Assembly: GCA_030043175.1 (NCBI GenBank)
Contig: JASHYD010000442.1
Coordinates: forward strand, 1-11,758
DNA from: Xanthobacteraceae bacterium
GTDB lineage: Bacteria; Pseudomonadota; Alphaproteobacteria; Rhizobiales; Xanthobacteraceae
Direction: 5' to 3'
Length of the DNA stretch: 11,758 nt
Made by a program: the position numbers and the translations under genes. The notes below the pieces were generated by a model. That model ran no database searches, was not told where the DNA came from, and worked only from the letters and a program-made list of their open reading frames with translations. Positions 1 to 7,231 of this stretch are shown one piece after another; the stretch's first letter is position 1; each line of letters starts with the position of its first letter.

Positions 1-457
1 CGTTGTCAAGGCTTTCGACACCTAAACGTTCCGCGAATAAGGCAATTTCTACAGGCATGCCTGCCACAGCGGCCTGCCGTGCTTGGCTGCCTCGCACGGT
101 AATCGGCAGCCGCAAGGCAAGCCTCGGGCAAGGGGCACGGAACGCGCCAGGCTCCCCAGCGTTATTGCGACACTGCCCGACGCGACAACTCAGGTCACCC
201 TCGGGTGGAGCGGGCGAGTTGCGTCTTGGAACCTTTCGACGCCACGGCCACACCTCGGTTGCCTGCCCCCAACGCTAGCTGAGGACGAGATGATTCGGCT
301 GTTGGCGCTGAGGTCGAAACGCCAGAGAGTCGTCGTGGCGGGACGGTGTCGCGCAACCAGGCGGCACGCGCGAACGCGGGCGGTGCAACACCGTCGGCGA
401 ATATGCAGCAGTGCGTGCTACTGAATTTCGTCGCACCATGCCAAGGCGAACGAGACC
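1..457. other. Region without a recognised gene; weak open frame leaves the left edge on the minus strand
   Basis: No frame here gives a protein I recognise. On the minus strand one frame stays open from 274 to the window edge after a TAG at 275-277. Its last part, from an ATG at 58 downwards, reads MPVEIALFAERLGVESLDN, which has the hydrophobic/charged alternation of a real protein. It could be the 5' end of a gene lying to the left, but its third-codon positions are not clearly G/C rich and there is no good ribosome binding site. The opposite strand is also open over the same bases (3-278), as happens by chance in GC-rich DNA. I treat the stretch as intergenic or decayed. Confidence 0.3.
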
Positions 458-715
458 TTGCTCATAGAGCTACGGGTGGCCCACTGGTGTGCCGGGATCG
501 CCGACAGCGCGTGCCGGTTTTCCGGAGACGGCAGTACGGTCCTGAGGCTTCTCGACGACGACGAAATGTCGGCAGCGATCGAACAGGTCAACGGGCTCAG
601 TCCGCGAGGTACGGTGCGTTCGGACGCGTCGGGCGAGGGTTGGTGTCTTGCAGCCTGTCGGGAACCGGCTTTGCTCTCCTCATTGGCCAGGAGCACGGGC
701 GTCTCGCCCGCGTGA
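458..715 (+). CDS. Possible small hypothetical protein or 3' gene remnant
   Basis: I do not recognise this 85-residue product. The frame has roughly three quarters G or C at third codon positions, close to the clear genes of the window, and its middle holds an acidic helix-like stretch (LLDDDEMSAAIEQ) and four cysteines. The only available start is TTG at 458, with no good Shine-Dalgarno sequence. The same frame is open back to 425 after a TGA at 422. It may therefore be the 3' end of a gene whose front has decayed rather than a complete gene. Other frames of the same bases are also open, and the coding call rests on composition alone. Confidence 0.25.
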   Translation: MLIELRVAHWCAGIADSACRFSGDGSTVLRLLDDDEMSAAIEQVNGLSPRGTVRSDASGEGWCLAACREPALLSSLARSTGVSPA

Positions 716-759
716 TCGGGCGAGAGAAGAAACCGCGGGCGAGATGCTGCCTGTGAGAG

Positions 760-1074
760 CTAGAACAAGGCTGGGCTACAGCGCAGCCGTCCGCCGGCAT
801 CGCAATATCCGAGCCCGACGTGACAGCAGCCGCTCGCAGTGCTCGGGCAGTAATAGACCTGATATTCGGTGCCGCAGTGGTCGGCACAAACAAAATGGCC
901 GTTGTAATAGCCGCAATGGTTTTGAAGCTGGCGGGGCAGCAGCGGCATCGCGGCCCAACTGTAGGAAAACTGTGCGACGGCCGGCGAATACTGCGGCTCG
1001 ACCCGTCTATCGGCTGCCGCACCCGTCGTCGCCATGGCGGCAAGCAGCCCCGCAACCCCAATCAACGTCTTCAT
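760..1074 (-). CDS. Small exported eight-cysteine protein of unknown function
   Basis: The 104-residue product begins with a clear Sec-type signal peptide: positive N-terminus MK, a hydrophobic core over residues 4-16, and an Ala-rich end with likely cleavage near residue 21. The mature part has eight cysteines at 54, 63, 67, 76, 83, 84, 91 and 99, including a CC pair, with Tyr, Gly and His between them. This would suit four disulfides in the periplasm or outside the cell. The ATG at 1074 is preceded by GGAG seven bases upstream, which makes the start convincing. The gene stands alone, with a 261-bp gap to the divergently read methyltransferase at 1336. I know no characterised family with this cysteine pattern. 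By style it resembles short lineage-restricted proteins of Bradyrhizobium, but that is recollection, not a search. Confidence 0.7.
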   Translation of the reverse strand: MKTLIGVAGLLAAMATTGAAADRRVEPQYSPAVAQFSYSWAAMPLLPRQLQNHCGYYNGHFVCADHCGTEYQVYYCPSTASGCCHVGLGYCDAGGRLRCSPALF

Positions 1075-1164
1075 CGGCTATCTCCATTGCCGGCATTGGT
1101 ACCAGATTCGATGGCACAGCTTGGAAAAAATCTCAAACCTCATTGCGGGAATGCATTCCGATGC

Positions 1165-1293
1165 CTACAGCGCCGCCGCCCGCTTGCCGCATTGCGCGCC
1201 GTAGTTGTGAGCGTTGGCGCCGCCACCGCCAATGAACAAGGTGAAATTCCGCTCGTTTGCCGCGGGCGCGCGGCCACGCTGTAGTGGCGCCAC
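1165..1293 (-). other. Short open frame with glycine-rich end, possibly a gene remnant
   Basis: On the minus strand a frame ending in TAG at 1165-1167 reads ...FTLFIGGGGANAHNYGAQCGKRAAAL, which looks more like a true protein C-terminus than random sequence. GTG at 1293 would give 42 residues, but there is no ribosome binding site and the frame is open further upstream, into the methyltransferase start region. It may be a tiny gene, or the tail of one lost when the methyltransferase region was joined. The rest of 1075-1335 shows nothing I can name. Confidence 0.2.
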
Positions 1294-1335
1294 AGCCCAT
1301 GTTAGTGCTCGCGAAATCGTCGGGATGAGCTCGCC

Positions 1336-1962
1336 ATGAAGACATCTGAGACCTCGAATCTCGCGCGTTATCAGCGGATCGCGCCGTTCTATGATCTTCT
1401 GGAACTGCCGTTCGAATATGGCCGATACCGCAAGATCAGGCCGCAGCTCTTTGCCGGGCTCTCAGGCCTGATACTCGATGCCGGTGTGGGCACGGGACGA
1501 AATTTTCCATTCTATCCGCCCGGAGCCAGGATTGTGGGCATTGATCTCAGCCCGGCGATGCTGGCGCGGGCTGCCCGCCGGCGCCGTTCGGCGGCCGCCG
1601 AGATCGAGCTGTGCGAAATGGACGTGACCTCAATCAAGCTGCCGGACCGGCATTTCGATGCGGCCGTCGCGACGTTTCTGTTCTGTGTCCTTCCGGAGAA
1701 GTTGCAGGTCCCGGCGTTGACCGAACTCAAACGCGTGACAAAACCGGGCGGCATCATTCGGCTTCTGGAATACACCCGTCCGCGGGGCGCGATTCGCCAC
1801 GCGTTGACCAGGCTTTGGGAGCCCTGGGTCCATTGGGCCTACGGCGCCGGCTTCGACCGCAGGACTGAACAGTCTGTTGTGGCGGCGGGCTTGCACCTCG
1901 TTCAATCACGCTTCGTGGTGGATGACCTCATCGAGATTATCGAGGCGCGCAGCGCCGAATGA
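1336..1962 (+). CDS. Class I SAM-dependent methyltransferase
   Basis: The product (208 residues) is a small-molecule or lipid type methyltransferase that would transfer a methyl group from S-adenosylmethionine; the acceptor cannot be read from the sequence. Motif I is LDAGVGTGRN at residues 47-56, followed by the acidic residue that contacts the ribose (D70 in GIDLSPAML). The FDAAVATFLFCVLP block (107-120) and VTKPGG (134-139) are the later Rossmann-fold motifs of the UbiE/Methyltransf_11 type. The N-terminal YQRIAPFYDLLE segment is usual in UbiE and PmtA-like enzymes. No signal peptide or membrane span is present, so it is cytoplasmic. The ATG has only a weak upstream purine run (GGGATGAG). 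The gene converges on the ABC permease gene with about 190 bp between them. Ubiquinone/menaquinone and phosphatidylethanolamine methyltransferases are alternatives; I would not choose between them. Confidence 0.85.
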   Translation: MKTSETSNLARYQRIAPFYDLLELPFEYGRYRKIRPQLFAGLSGLILDAGVGTGRNFPFYPPGARIVGIDLSPAMLARAARRRRSAAAEIELCEMDVTSIKLPDRHFDAAVATFLFCVLPEKLQVPALTELKRVTKPGGIIRLLEYTRPRGAIRHALTRLWEPWVHWAYGAGFDRRTEQSVVAAGLHLVQSRFVVDDLIEIIEARSAE

Positions 1963-2150
1963 GGCGGTCAGCCGTGGCGCGTCACCCGATCGCCAGACCG
2001 CGCTGCCCTCGCACGGCGCCCGCGGGTCGAGAGCAACGAAGCATTGGCGAACCGGTGGGGCGTGATGAAGCGGTGATCAGGGACTACATCAAGAACCAAG
2101 AGCGGAGACCCGGAGGAACTCAAACTGTGGCGTTAAGCCGTTACCACGAC

Positions 2151-3269
2151 CTACATGCGGCGCAACGCCTCGGCGGGCAGCATTCGCACCACCCGCCACG
2201 CGGGCAGGAGGGCGGCGAGAACACAGAGCGCGACGGCCGCGCCAATGACCGGTGAGACCAGCCCGATACCTGACTTGAACGAGATCAGAGTGCCGATTGT
2301 CGGTACGCGGGGAAACGCATATTCGGCGAGAAAGCCAAACAGCGCGCCGAGGCCGCAGCCGATCGCGCAGATCAATATTCCTTCGATCACGATCGATTCT
2401 ATGATTCGTCCATTGCTCCACCCGATCGCCGCAAGAATCCCGATCTCGCGCGTGCGCTCGTGGGTTGCCAGCACCAGCACGGTCAGCACGTTGAGCGCAC
2501 TCACTGCGACCGCGATGATGGCGATTGCGCGCGATGCCGCGTCAAGGATTGAGAAATTGCGATCGTGATCAAGAACCTCATCGGGCGTCGCGGCGACGAC
2601 ATTGCCCAAGGCCTTGATTTCCTCTCTGATGCGTGCGAGTTCAGCGCGATCCTTGCTTTTTTCTACCGTGACGTTGGCGATGGTGACCTGGCGCGGCCGG
2701 TCACTTGCTTCTTGCAGATCGGCAAGCGGCACAAGAACGAGGCCGCGATTGACGCTGGACGCATAACCCGCGATGCCGACGACACGGAAGGTCTCGCCAA
2801 AAAGCTCCACCTCCTCGTCAAGCTTGCGTCCCAGTGAAGCCGCCGCCGTGCTGCCGAGCACCGCTGCGTGCCGTTCGCCTGGCGCCGGAACTCGGCCTTC
2901 GCGCAGCGGAACCCTTTTCCACAGGTCGCTCGCATCGGGCCATCCAAAGGCGACAACATTGTTGGCAACCCCGCCGGGGGCGAAGGCGACAAGCACTCCC
3001 GACACCCGCGCGACACCGGAGACTGCCGCAATCCGCTCGACGGTCCGTTCCGGGATCAAGCCGCCGAAAATGTCGGATGCGCCTTTATGCAGGACGATGA
3101 GGTCGCTGCCGATCTCCTCAATGCCTTCGCGGGTGCCGTCCTCAACGCTGCGCGAGAAGCTCATGAACGCGACCGCGCCGCCGACCGCGAGCCCGATGCC
3201 GAGCACTGACAGGCAGGTGCGGCCGGGTCGCCGCTTGAGATTGCGCAGTGCAAGGAGGAGAAGGTTCAT
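2151..3269 (-). CDS. ABC transporter permease, MacB/FtsX family
   Basis: The 372-residue protein has the four-helix layout of FtsX/MacB/LolC-type permeases. One N-terminal helix (about 18-37) is followed by a periplasmic domain of about 200 residues (38-245) and then three C-terminal helices (about 247-268, 292-315, 334-356). The cytoplasmic motif HERTREIGILAAIGW (270-284), which couples to the ATPase in this family, is intact, and so is the terminal LPAWRVVRMLPAEALR. Members do not carry substrate through a channel like importers; they use ATP to move periplasmic substrates or lipoproteins mechanically, or to drive export. The start codon overlaps the stop of the ATPase gene as ATGA (3266-3269), so the two are translationally coupled. 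No membrane-fusion adaptor (MacA-like) lies beside it. The substrate is unknown. Confidence 0.88.
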   Translation of the reverse strand: MNLLLLALRNLKRRPGRTCLSVLGIGLAVGGAVAFMSFSRSVEDGTREGIEEIGSDLIVLHKGASDIFGGLIPERTVERIAAVSGVARVSGVLVAFAPGGVANNVVAFGWPDASDLWKRVPLREGRVPAPGERHAAVLGSTAAASLGRKLDEEVELFGETFRVVGIAGYASSVNRGLVLVPLADLQEASDRPRQVTIANVTVEKSKDRAELARIREEIKALGNVVAATPDEVLDHDRNFSILDAASRAIAIIAVAVSALNVLTVLVLATHERTREIGILAAIGWSNGRIIESIVIEGILICAIGCGLGALFGFLAEYAFPRVPTIGTLISFKSGIGLVSPVIGAAVALCVLAALLPAWRVVRMLPAEALRRM

Positions 3270-4012
3270 GTCGTGGACCGGGATGCGACCGCCCCGGAGA
3301 CCAGCGCCCGCAGCGTATCGTCAACTACCGTACCGTCGCGAAGCCTGATCTGCCGAGAGCACCGGGCCGCGAGCGCATCGTCGTGCGTTACCAGAATGAG
3401 CGTCATGCCGCTCGTCTCATGCAGGCCGAACAAGAGATCGGCAATCTTTAGGGCACTGGCGCTGTCTAGATTTCCGGTCGGCTCATCGGCGAGCAGCAGC
3501 TTCGGTTCACTGACGATGGCGCGCGCGATCGCCACGCGCTGACGCTCGCCGCCGGAGAGCCTCGTGACCAGGTGGTGCGGACGATGATCCAAACCGACGC
3601 GGCCGAGCACCATCCCGGCGCGGATATAGCGATGCTTTGCGGACAGGCCACGGCCGAGGAGGGCGAGTTCGACGTTTTCCAGCACTGTGAGCGTCGGAAT
3701 AAGGTTGAATTCTTGGAATACGATGCCGATGCGCAGACGCCGCAGCCACACCCAATCGCTTTTCTTGCGAATAGCCCGCCCCTGCCAAATCACATGCCCC
3801 GAGGTCGGATAGTCGATGCCGCACAGGATATTGATCAGGCTGCTCTTGCCGCTGCCGCTCGCACCGACCACGGCGACACAATCGCCCTGTCTGATCTGCA
3901 GGTCGACATTTCGGAGCGCCACAATCGTGCCGCCGTCATGCACACGGCTGACGCCGCGCAGCGCAATCAGCGATCTTGCGGAACCGGCGCCCCGGTCGAT
4001 GGCTTCAATCAT
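3266..4012 (-). CDS. ABC transporter ATP-binding protein, LolD/MacB type
   Basis: This 248-residue ATPase powers the permease encoded directly downstream. All nucleotide-binding motifs are present: Walker A GASGSGKS (50-57), Q-loop Q100 in [12 protein letters not shown], signature LSGGERQR (152-159), Walker B LLLADE (172-177) followed by PTGNLD as in LolD, FtsE and MacB, and the switch histidine H210 in LVTHDD. Length is close to the 220-250 residues usual for the family. The ATG at 4012 has GAGG ten bases upstream. It is the first gene of a two-gene minus-strand operon. Nothing in the sequence suggests it is broken. Functions consistent with the motifs are efflux, lipoprotein release or cell-envelope remodelling; the sequence does not decide. 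Confidence 0.92.
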   Translation of the reverse strand: MIEAIDRGAGSARSLIALRGVSRVHDGGTIVALRNVDLQIRQGDCVAVVGASGSGKSSLINILCGIDYPTSGHVIWQGRAIRKKSDWVWLRRLRIGIVFQEFNLIPTLTVLENVELALLGRGLSAKHRYIRAGMVLGRVGLDHRPHHLVTRLSGGERQRVAIARAIVSEPKLLLADEPTGNLDSASALKIADLLFGLHETSGMTLILVTHDDALAARCSRQIRLRDGTVVDDTLRALVSGAVASRSTT

Positions 4013-4463
4013 GCCGATCCGACCTCATAGAACGCATTAGGCTTCAACTCTCGCGGCCGTCAGATTTCCCCAATCGCGACCGCAGGTTACGTGCTGGTAT
4101 AGGCTTACATTCTCACTCGCAATTCACATTATAGATGCATTTACGGCTCAATACACATTGCCGATAGGTCGCGTCTGGTAAGAAACTGGGCGGAGAAAAG
4201 CTGGTGGGTGGTGCGTGGGATCATGCCGCCTCCGTCAAAGGGCGACCTTGGCGGAAAACCGTTTCATGCAGGGCGGTCGGCCAGAGGCCGGTGAGGACCT
4301 AAAACCTGCGAGCCGCCATCATCAAGCTTGACCACGCGATCCATCGAAAGCAAAACACTTCTTGCAATGCGACTAAATGCGCGGGGCAACCCTGCGTATG
4401 ACTCCAGGCGACTAAAACCACGCTCCGGTACGCGGGCATTTCTTCCAGGGAGGCAAACAGACC
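4013..4463. other. Divergent intergenic region between the ABC operon and the GST gene
   Basis: No convincing coding frame is seen. The part next to the ABC operon (about 4095-4160) is AT-rich compared with its surroundings, as expected for a promoter. A short inverted repeat (CGGCC, three bases, GGCCG) lies near 4270-4285. Overlapping minus-strand open frames at 4264-4529 run antisense into the GST start and are not supported. The GST gene has a good Shine-Dalgarno sequence at the right end of this region. Confidence 0.5.
4128..4133 (-). promoter_or_regulatory. Possible -10 box (TATAAT) for the ABC operon
   Basis: Read on the minus strand, 4133-4128 is a perfect TATAAT, 116 bases before the ATPase start at 4012, in the only AT-rich part of the intergenic region. 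The hexamer at the right distance upstream (GTGTAT with a 17-base spacer) is a poor -35 box; TTGAGC lies closer, with a 12-base spacer, which is too short. The call is therefore weak. Confidence 0.22.
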
Positions 4464-5141
4464 ATGAAGCTCTACATGCACCCCATATCGACAACGAGCA
4501 GGCCCGTGCGCCTGTTTATTGCCGAGCACCAGCTTCCGGTGGAGGAGGAAGAGGTCGATATCTTGACGGGTGCGCAGTACAAGCCGCCCTATTCCGCCAT
4601 CAATCCGAACTGCCTGGTGCCGATGCTCGAAGATGGCGACTTGCGCCTCACCGAAAGCTCGGCGATTCTAAAGTATCTTGCCGACAAGGTCGGCTCGCCG
4701 GCCTACCCCAAGGACCTCAAGCAGCGGGCCAGGGTCAACGAGGTGATGGATTGGATCAACACCAACTTCTATCGCGATTTTGGGTATGGGCTGTGCTACC
4801 CGCAGCTGTTCCCGAACCTCAAACGGCGCAGCGACGAAGCCCAGGCCGCCACCCTCGAAATGGGCAGAGAACATTCCAAGCGCTGGCTGCAGGTGCTCAA
4901 CGATTACTGGATCGGCCCGGACAAGAATTATCTGTGCGGCGATCAGGTCACGATTGCCGACTATTTTGGCGCCTGCCTGGTGTCGATCGGCGAGATCATC
5001 AGGGTCGATTTTTCGCCATACCCGAACATCAGACGTTGGCTCGGCAACGTGGCGACGCTGCCGGCGTGGCCGAAGGTCAATGAGGCGTTCTACGGCCTGG
5101 TCGGGGCGGTAAAAGAGCAGCCATTCGTGACCATTTCTTAA
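4464..5141 (+). CDS. Glutathione S-transferase family protein
   Basis: The product (225 residues) has the two-domain GST architecture. The N-terminal thioredoxin fold carries a serine-rich start of helix 1 (STTSRPVRL, residues 9-17; one of these Ser/Thr residues is the likely thiol activator in theta/beta-type enzymes). It also has the cis-proline loop LVPML (P53) and the glutathione-binding ESSAI (64-68). The helical C-terminal domain contains the conserved N-capping box GDQVTIADYFGA. It would conjugate glutathione to an electrophile or perform a related thiol reaction in the cytoplasm; the substrate is not readable. ATG at 4464 follows GGGAGG with ten bases between, so the start is well supported. 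It is transcribed alone, with the ABC operon diverging from it. A theta-like or insect-type class is my best fit. Confidence 0.88.
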   Translation: MKLYMHPISTTSRPVRLFIAEHQLPVEEEEVDILTGAQYKPPYSAINPNCLVPMLEDGDLRLTESSAILKYLADKVGSPAYPKDLKQRARVNEVMDWINTNFYRDFGYGLCYPQLFPNLKRRSDEAQAATLEMGREHSKRWLQVLNDYWIGPDKNYLCGDQVTIADYFGACLVSIGEIIRVDFSPYPNIRRWLGNVATLPAWPKVNEAFYGLVGAVKEQPFVTIS

Positions 5142-5251
5142 AGCCGCGGGCGATCTTTCGTCGGTGGGCCGGCGCGTGCCATTGTCCTTCCCGGCTCAAG
5201 CCGGGGCAGGGCGATGATAGCCGGGGGATGGCAGATACGTCAGCACATGCT

Positions 5252-5464
5252 CTAATTTCGAGTAACCCATCCCCCGCCTGAAGGCGCGGGGGGCTTTGCC
5301 CCAGCCTCCCAGCGGTGGGTCACCGGGGTAAGTTTGGGACTACGGCCCCAAGCTACGTTGCGGGCAGCTTCAAGACCGACGTCCGAATGCTTCCTTGGGT
5401 CCGGACCTCTCGAAGGCAACGCAGCAGGCAAGCCAGGGATAGGCACGAAACGGGTCTTGGTCAA
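5252..5464 (-). mobile_element. Possible IS200/IS605 (TnpB-type) right-end remnant
   Basis: On the minus strand the hairpin CCCCCGC...GCGGGGG (arms 5286-5292 and 5271-5277, with a GCCTTCAGGC-like centre) has the form of the subterminal hairpin at the right end of IS200/IS605 and IS1341 elements, where it also forms the 3' part of the omega RNA. Just upstream on the same strand an open frame reads HSDVGLEAARNVAWG, which resembles the DxNAARN block at the end of TnpB but lacks the preceding zinc-ribbon cysteines and the RuvC residues. If correct, only the last few dozen codons and the end hairpin survive. The hairpin is seen directly; the family assignment is inference from its shape. Confidence 0.35.
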
Positions 5465-5805
5465 ACGCCGATCTGCACCATTGCCGAGGGGAGATTGCCC
5501 GCAAGGGGCGGAGTCATTTCCAAAGTTCGAATCATATCAGGCGGCTCGATCGAGTGTGGAGGACCGAGTGTGAACGACGGGACCCTGGTTTAAGCGGTCC
5601 ATCGCAGTCATGATGCGATCCTTGAGTTCATATTTGGAGGTGACACGGATGTGGCGGAGGACGGAGCTTGGAAGAAATGCCGCACCAGTTTGGACGTGTC
5701 GCGGTTTGAGGCAGCGGCTTTTTCAGCGTGGGCCATGCCGACGGAATCAACGCCAAGTACTGCAAGCTTCTCCATCGCGCGGACGGCTATTGCTATGCCC
5801 GGCAA

Positions 5806-5850
5806 CCCGCGCTTCCTCCCCGTCCTGAAAAACGGGGTTTCCAACGCGGG
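5806..5850 (+). repeat. Nested inverted repeat directly before the aminotransferase; possible IS200/IS605-type end
   Basis: Two stems are nested: outer CCCGCG (5806-5811) with CGCGGG (5845-5850), and inner CCCCGT (5818-5823) with ACGGGG (5832-5837) around a CCTGAAAA loop. The pattern of a G/C hairpin with CTGAA in the loop, followed by GTTTCC, is what I associate with right ends of IS200/IS605 elements. The outer right arm shares bases with the GGGAG (5848-5852) that serves as ribosome binding site of the next gene, so folding of the leader RNA could hide that site. Confidence 0.5.
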
Positions 5851-5858
5851 AGATTTTG

Positions 5859-7118
5859 ATGATGGACGCATCCGTGACCGCCGCCAAACCGTTCGACTTC
5901 GCGCCTCTGCTGGCGGCCGATCTGCCGGCCCCGGCGGCGAGGTGGAACGGGTTTGCCAAGTACAATTTCATCGGCGGCCACAACGACGCTTCGCAGGTGC
6001 CGGTCGACGAATTGGTCTCGGCAGCAACCTCCGTGCTCAAGCGCGAGGGCAAGACGCTCGCGACCTATGGGCTCGAAAGCGGCTCCCTTGGCTACCGGCG
6101 GCTGCGCGAATTTCTCGTCAAGAAGCTCGAACGCGACGCCGGGATTTCCTGCACGGCAGATGAGATTCTTATGACATCGGGCTCGCTGCAGGGCATAGAC
6201 CTGGTCAACGGCCTTCTGCTTTCGCACGGCGACACCGTGCTGGTCGAGCAGGTCACGTATTTCGGGTCGCTCAACCGCCTTGCCCGTCTTGGCGTCAAGG
6301 CCATCGGGGTGCCGCTCGATAATGAGGGACTGCGCCTTGATGCGCTGTCCGCCGCGCTCGACAATCTCAAGGCGCGCGGTGTCCGCCCCAAATACATCTA
6401 CACCATCCCCACCGTGCAAAACCCGACCGGCGCGATCATGGGCGAAGAGCGGCGGCTAGAGCTGCTGCGCCTAGCCGAAACCCACAACGTGCCGATCTTT
6501 GAAGACGACTGCTATGCTGATCTCATCTGGGATGGCAAACGGCCGCCGGCGATTTACGCGCTGAGCCGGAGCAGGAACGTCATTCACATCGGTTCATTTT
6601 CCAAATCGATCGCGCCGGCGCTGCGGGTCGGATACGTGGTGGCGGACTGGGCGGTGCTGTCGCGCATGCTGCCGCTCAAGACCGATGCCGGCACCGGCGC
6701 GCTCGAGCAGATGGTGCTCGCCGAATACTGCGAGCCGCATTTTGCCGCCCATGTACCGGCACTGACGCGGGCGTTACGTGCGAAGCTCGAAACCCTGATG
6801 GAATCGCTCGCCGAGCAGTTCGGCACCGCGGCCGAGTTCGACGATCCGAAGGGCGGCATCTTCCTATGGGTCAAGCTGCCCGACGGGGTTGACACCCAAA
6901 AGCTCGCTCAGGCCGCACTCGCGGCAGGCGTCGCCATTAATCCTGGCTTCGAATGGTCGCCGGACAAGCTCTATGCCAAGACCCGGCTACGGCTGTGTTT
7001 CGCCCATCCGTCTCACGCGGAGATCCGCGAAGGCATCGCCGTGCTGGCCGACGTATGCCGCCGCGAGTTCGGCGTGCCGAGCCGCATCGCAAACGTGGAG
7101 CGGTCGACGGTCGGATGA
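5859..7118 (+). CDS. PLP-dependent aminotransferase, class I/II fold (MocR/LysN-like, no DNA-binding domain)
   Basis: The product, about 419 residues, is a fold-type I aminotransferase that would move an amino group between an amino acid and a 2-oxo acid using pyridoxal phosphate. Counting from the ATG at 5859, visible landmarks are YGLESGSLGYRRLR (about 70-83), the TSGSLQGIDL cofactor-binding turn (106-115), NPTG (188-191), the aspartate that binds the pyridine nitrogen in EDDCY (215-219), the Schiff-base lysine in SFSKSIAPALRVGY (K249), and the carboxylate-binding arginine in TRLRLCF (about R378). The sequence is closest to 2-aminoadipate/valine-pyruvate type enzymes and the C-terminal half of MocR regulators, but there is no GntR winged helix in front, so it is an enzyme. 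Candidate starts are TTG 5856, ATG 5859 and ATG 5862; GGGAG at 5848-5852 suits either ATG. The exact substrate cannot be assigned. Confidence 0.9.
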   Translation: MMDASVTAAKPFDFAPLLAADLPAPAARWNGFAKYNFIGGHNDASQVPVDELVSAATSVLKREGKTLATYGLESGSLGYRRLREFLVKKLERDAGISCTADEILMTSGSLQGIDLVNGLLLSHGDTVLVEQVTYFGSLNRLARLGVKAIGVPLDNEGLRLDALSAALDNLKARGVRPKYIYTIPTVQNPTGAIMGEERRLELLRLAETHNVPIFEDDCYADLIWDGKRPPAIYALSRSRNVIHIGSFSKSIAPALRVGYVVADWAVLSRMLPLKTDAGTGALEQMVLAEYCEPHFAAHVPALTRALRAKLETLMESLAEQFGTAAEFDDPKGGIFLWVKLPDGVDTQKLAQAALAAGVAINPGFEWSPDKLYAKTRLRLCFAHPSHAEIREGIAVLADVCRREFGVPSRIANVERSTVG

Positions 7119-7231
7119 GGCAGACCGTGCGACTGGCGGGGTGGCGTGCGCTGCGTGCCAAACTCATCGCATGACAGGCATGCTTCGCTTTGCCGACCCC
7201 CACCGGCGGATAAAGTCGTCCGCCCCATCCC

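Larger units (their letters stand above)
5142..5855. other. Intergenic region with decayed insertion-sequence ends
   Basis: Between the GST and aminotransferase genes there is no intact gene. Near its left side a 7-bp-arm inverted repeat (5190-5205, CCCGGCT/AGCCGGG with a two-base centre) follows the GST stop. It has no T-run, so it is not a classical terminator and may be a dispersed intergenic repeat. Two separate hairpins typical of IS200/IS605 element ends follow and are listed on their own. Open frames between them (for example 5315-5593 plus, 5608-5871 minus) show no domain I recognise and read straight through the hairpins. Confidence 0.5.

Noticed and set aside
648..1235. Plus-strand 195-codon open frame
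   Set aside because: It is the antisense shadow of the exported cysteine-rich gene, with Arg/Ser/Pro-rich low-complexity translation and no ribosome binding site.
1959..2255. Plus-strand 98-codon frame whose ATG overlaps the methyltransferase stop (ATGA)
   Set aside because: It runs antisense into the permease C-terminus, is rich in Arg/Gln/His without domain features, and the overlap is a chance result of the stop context.
2773..3348. Plus-strand 191-codon open frame
   Set aside because: Antisense to the well-supported permease gene; Ser/Pro/Arg-rich shadow translation.
4264..4529. Minus-strand open frames upstream of and overlapping the GST start
   Set aside because: They overlap a well-supported start and ribosome binding site on the other strand and show no domain or coding pattern.
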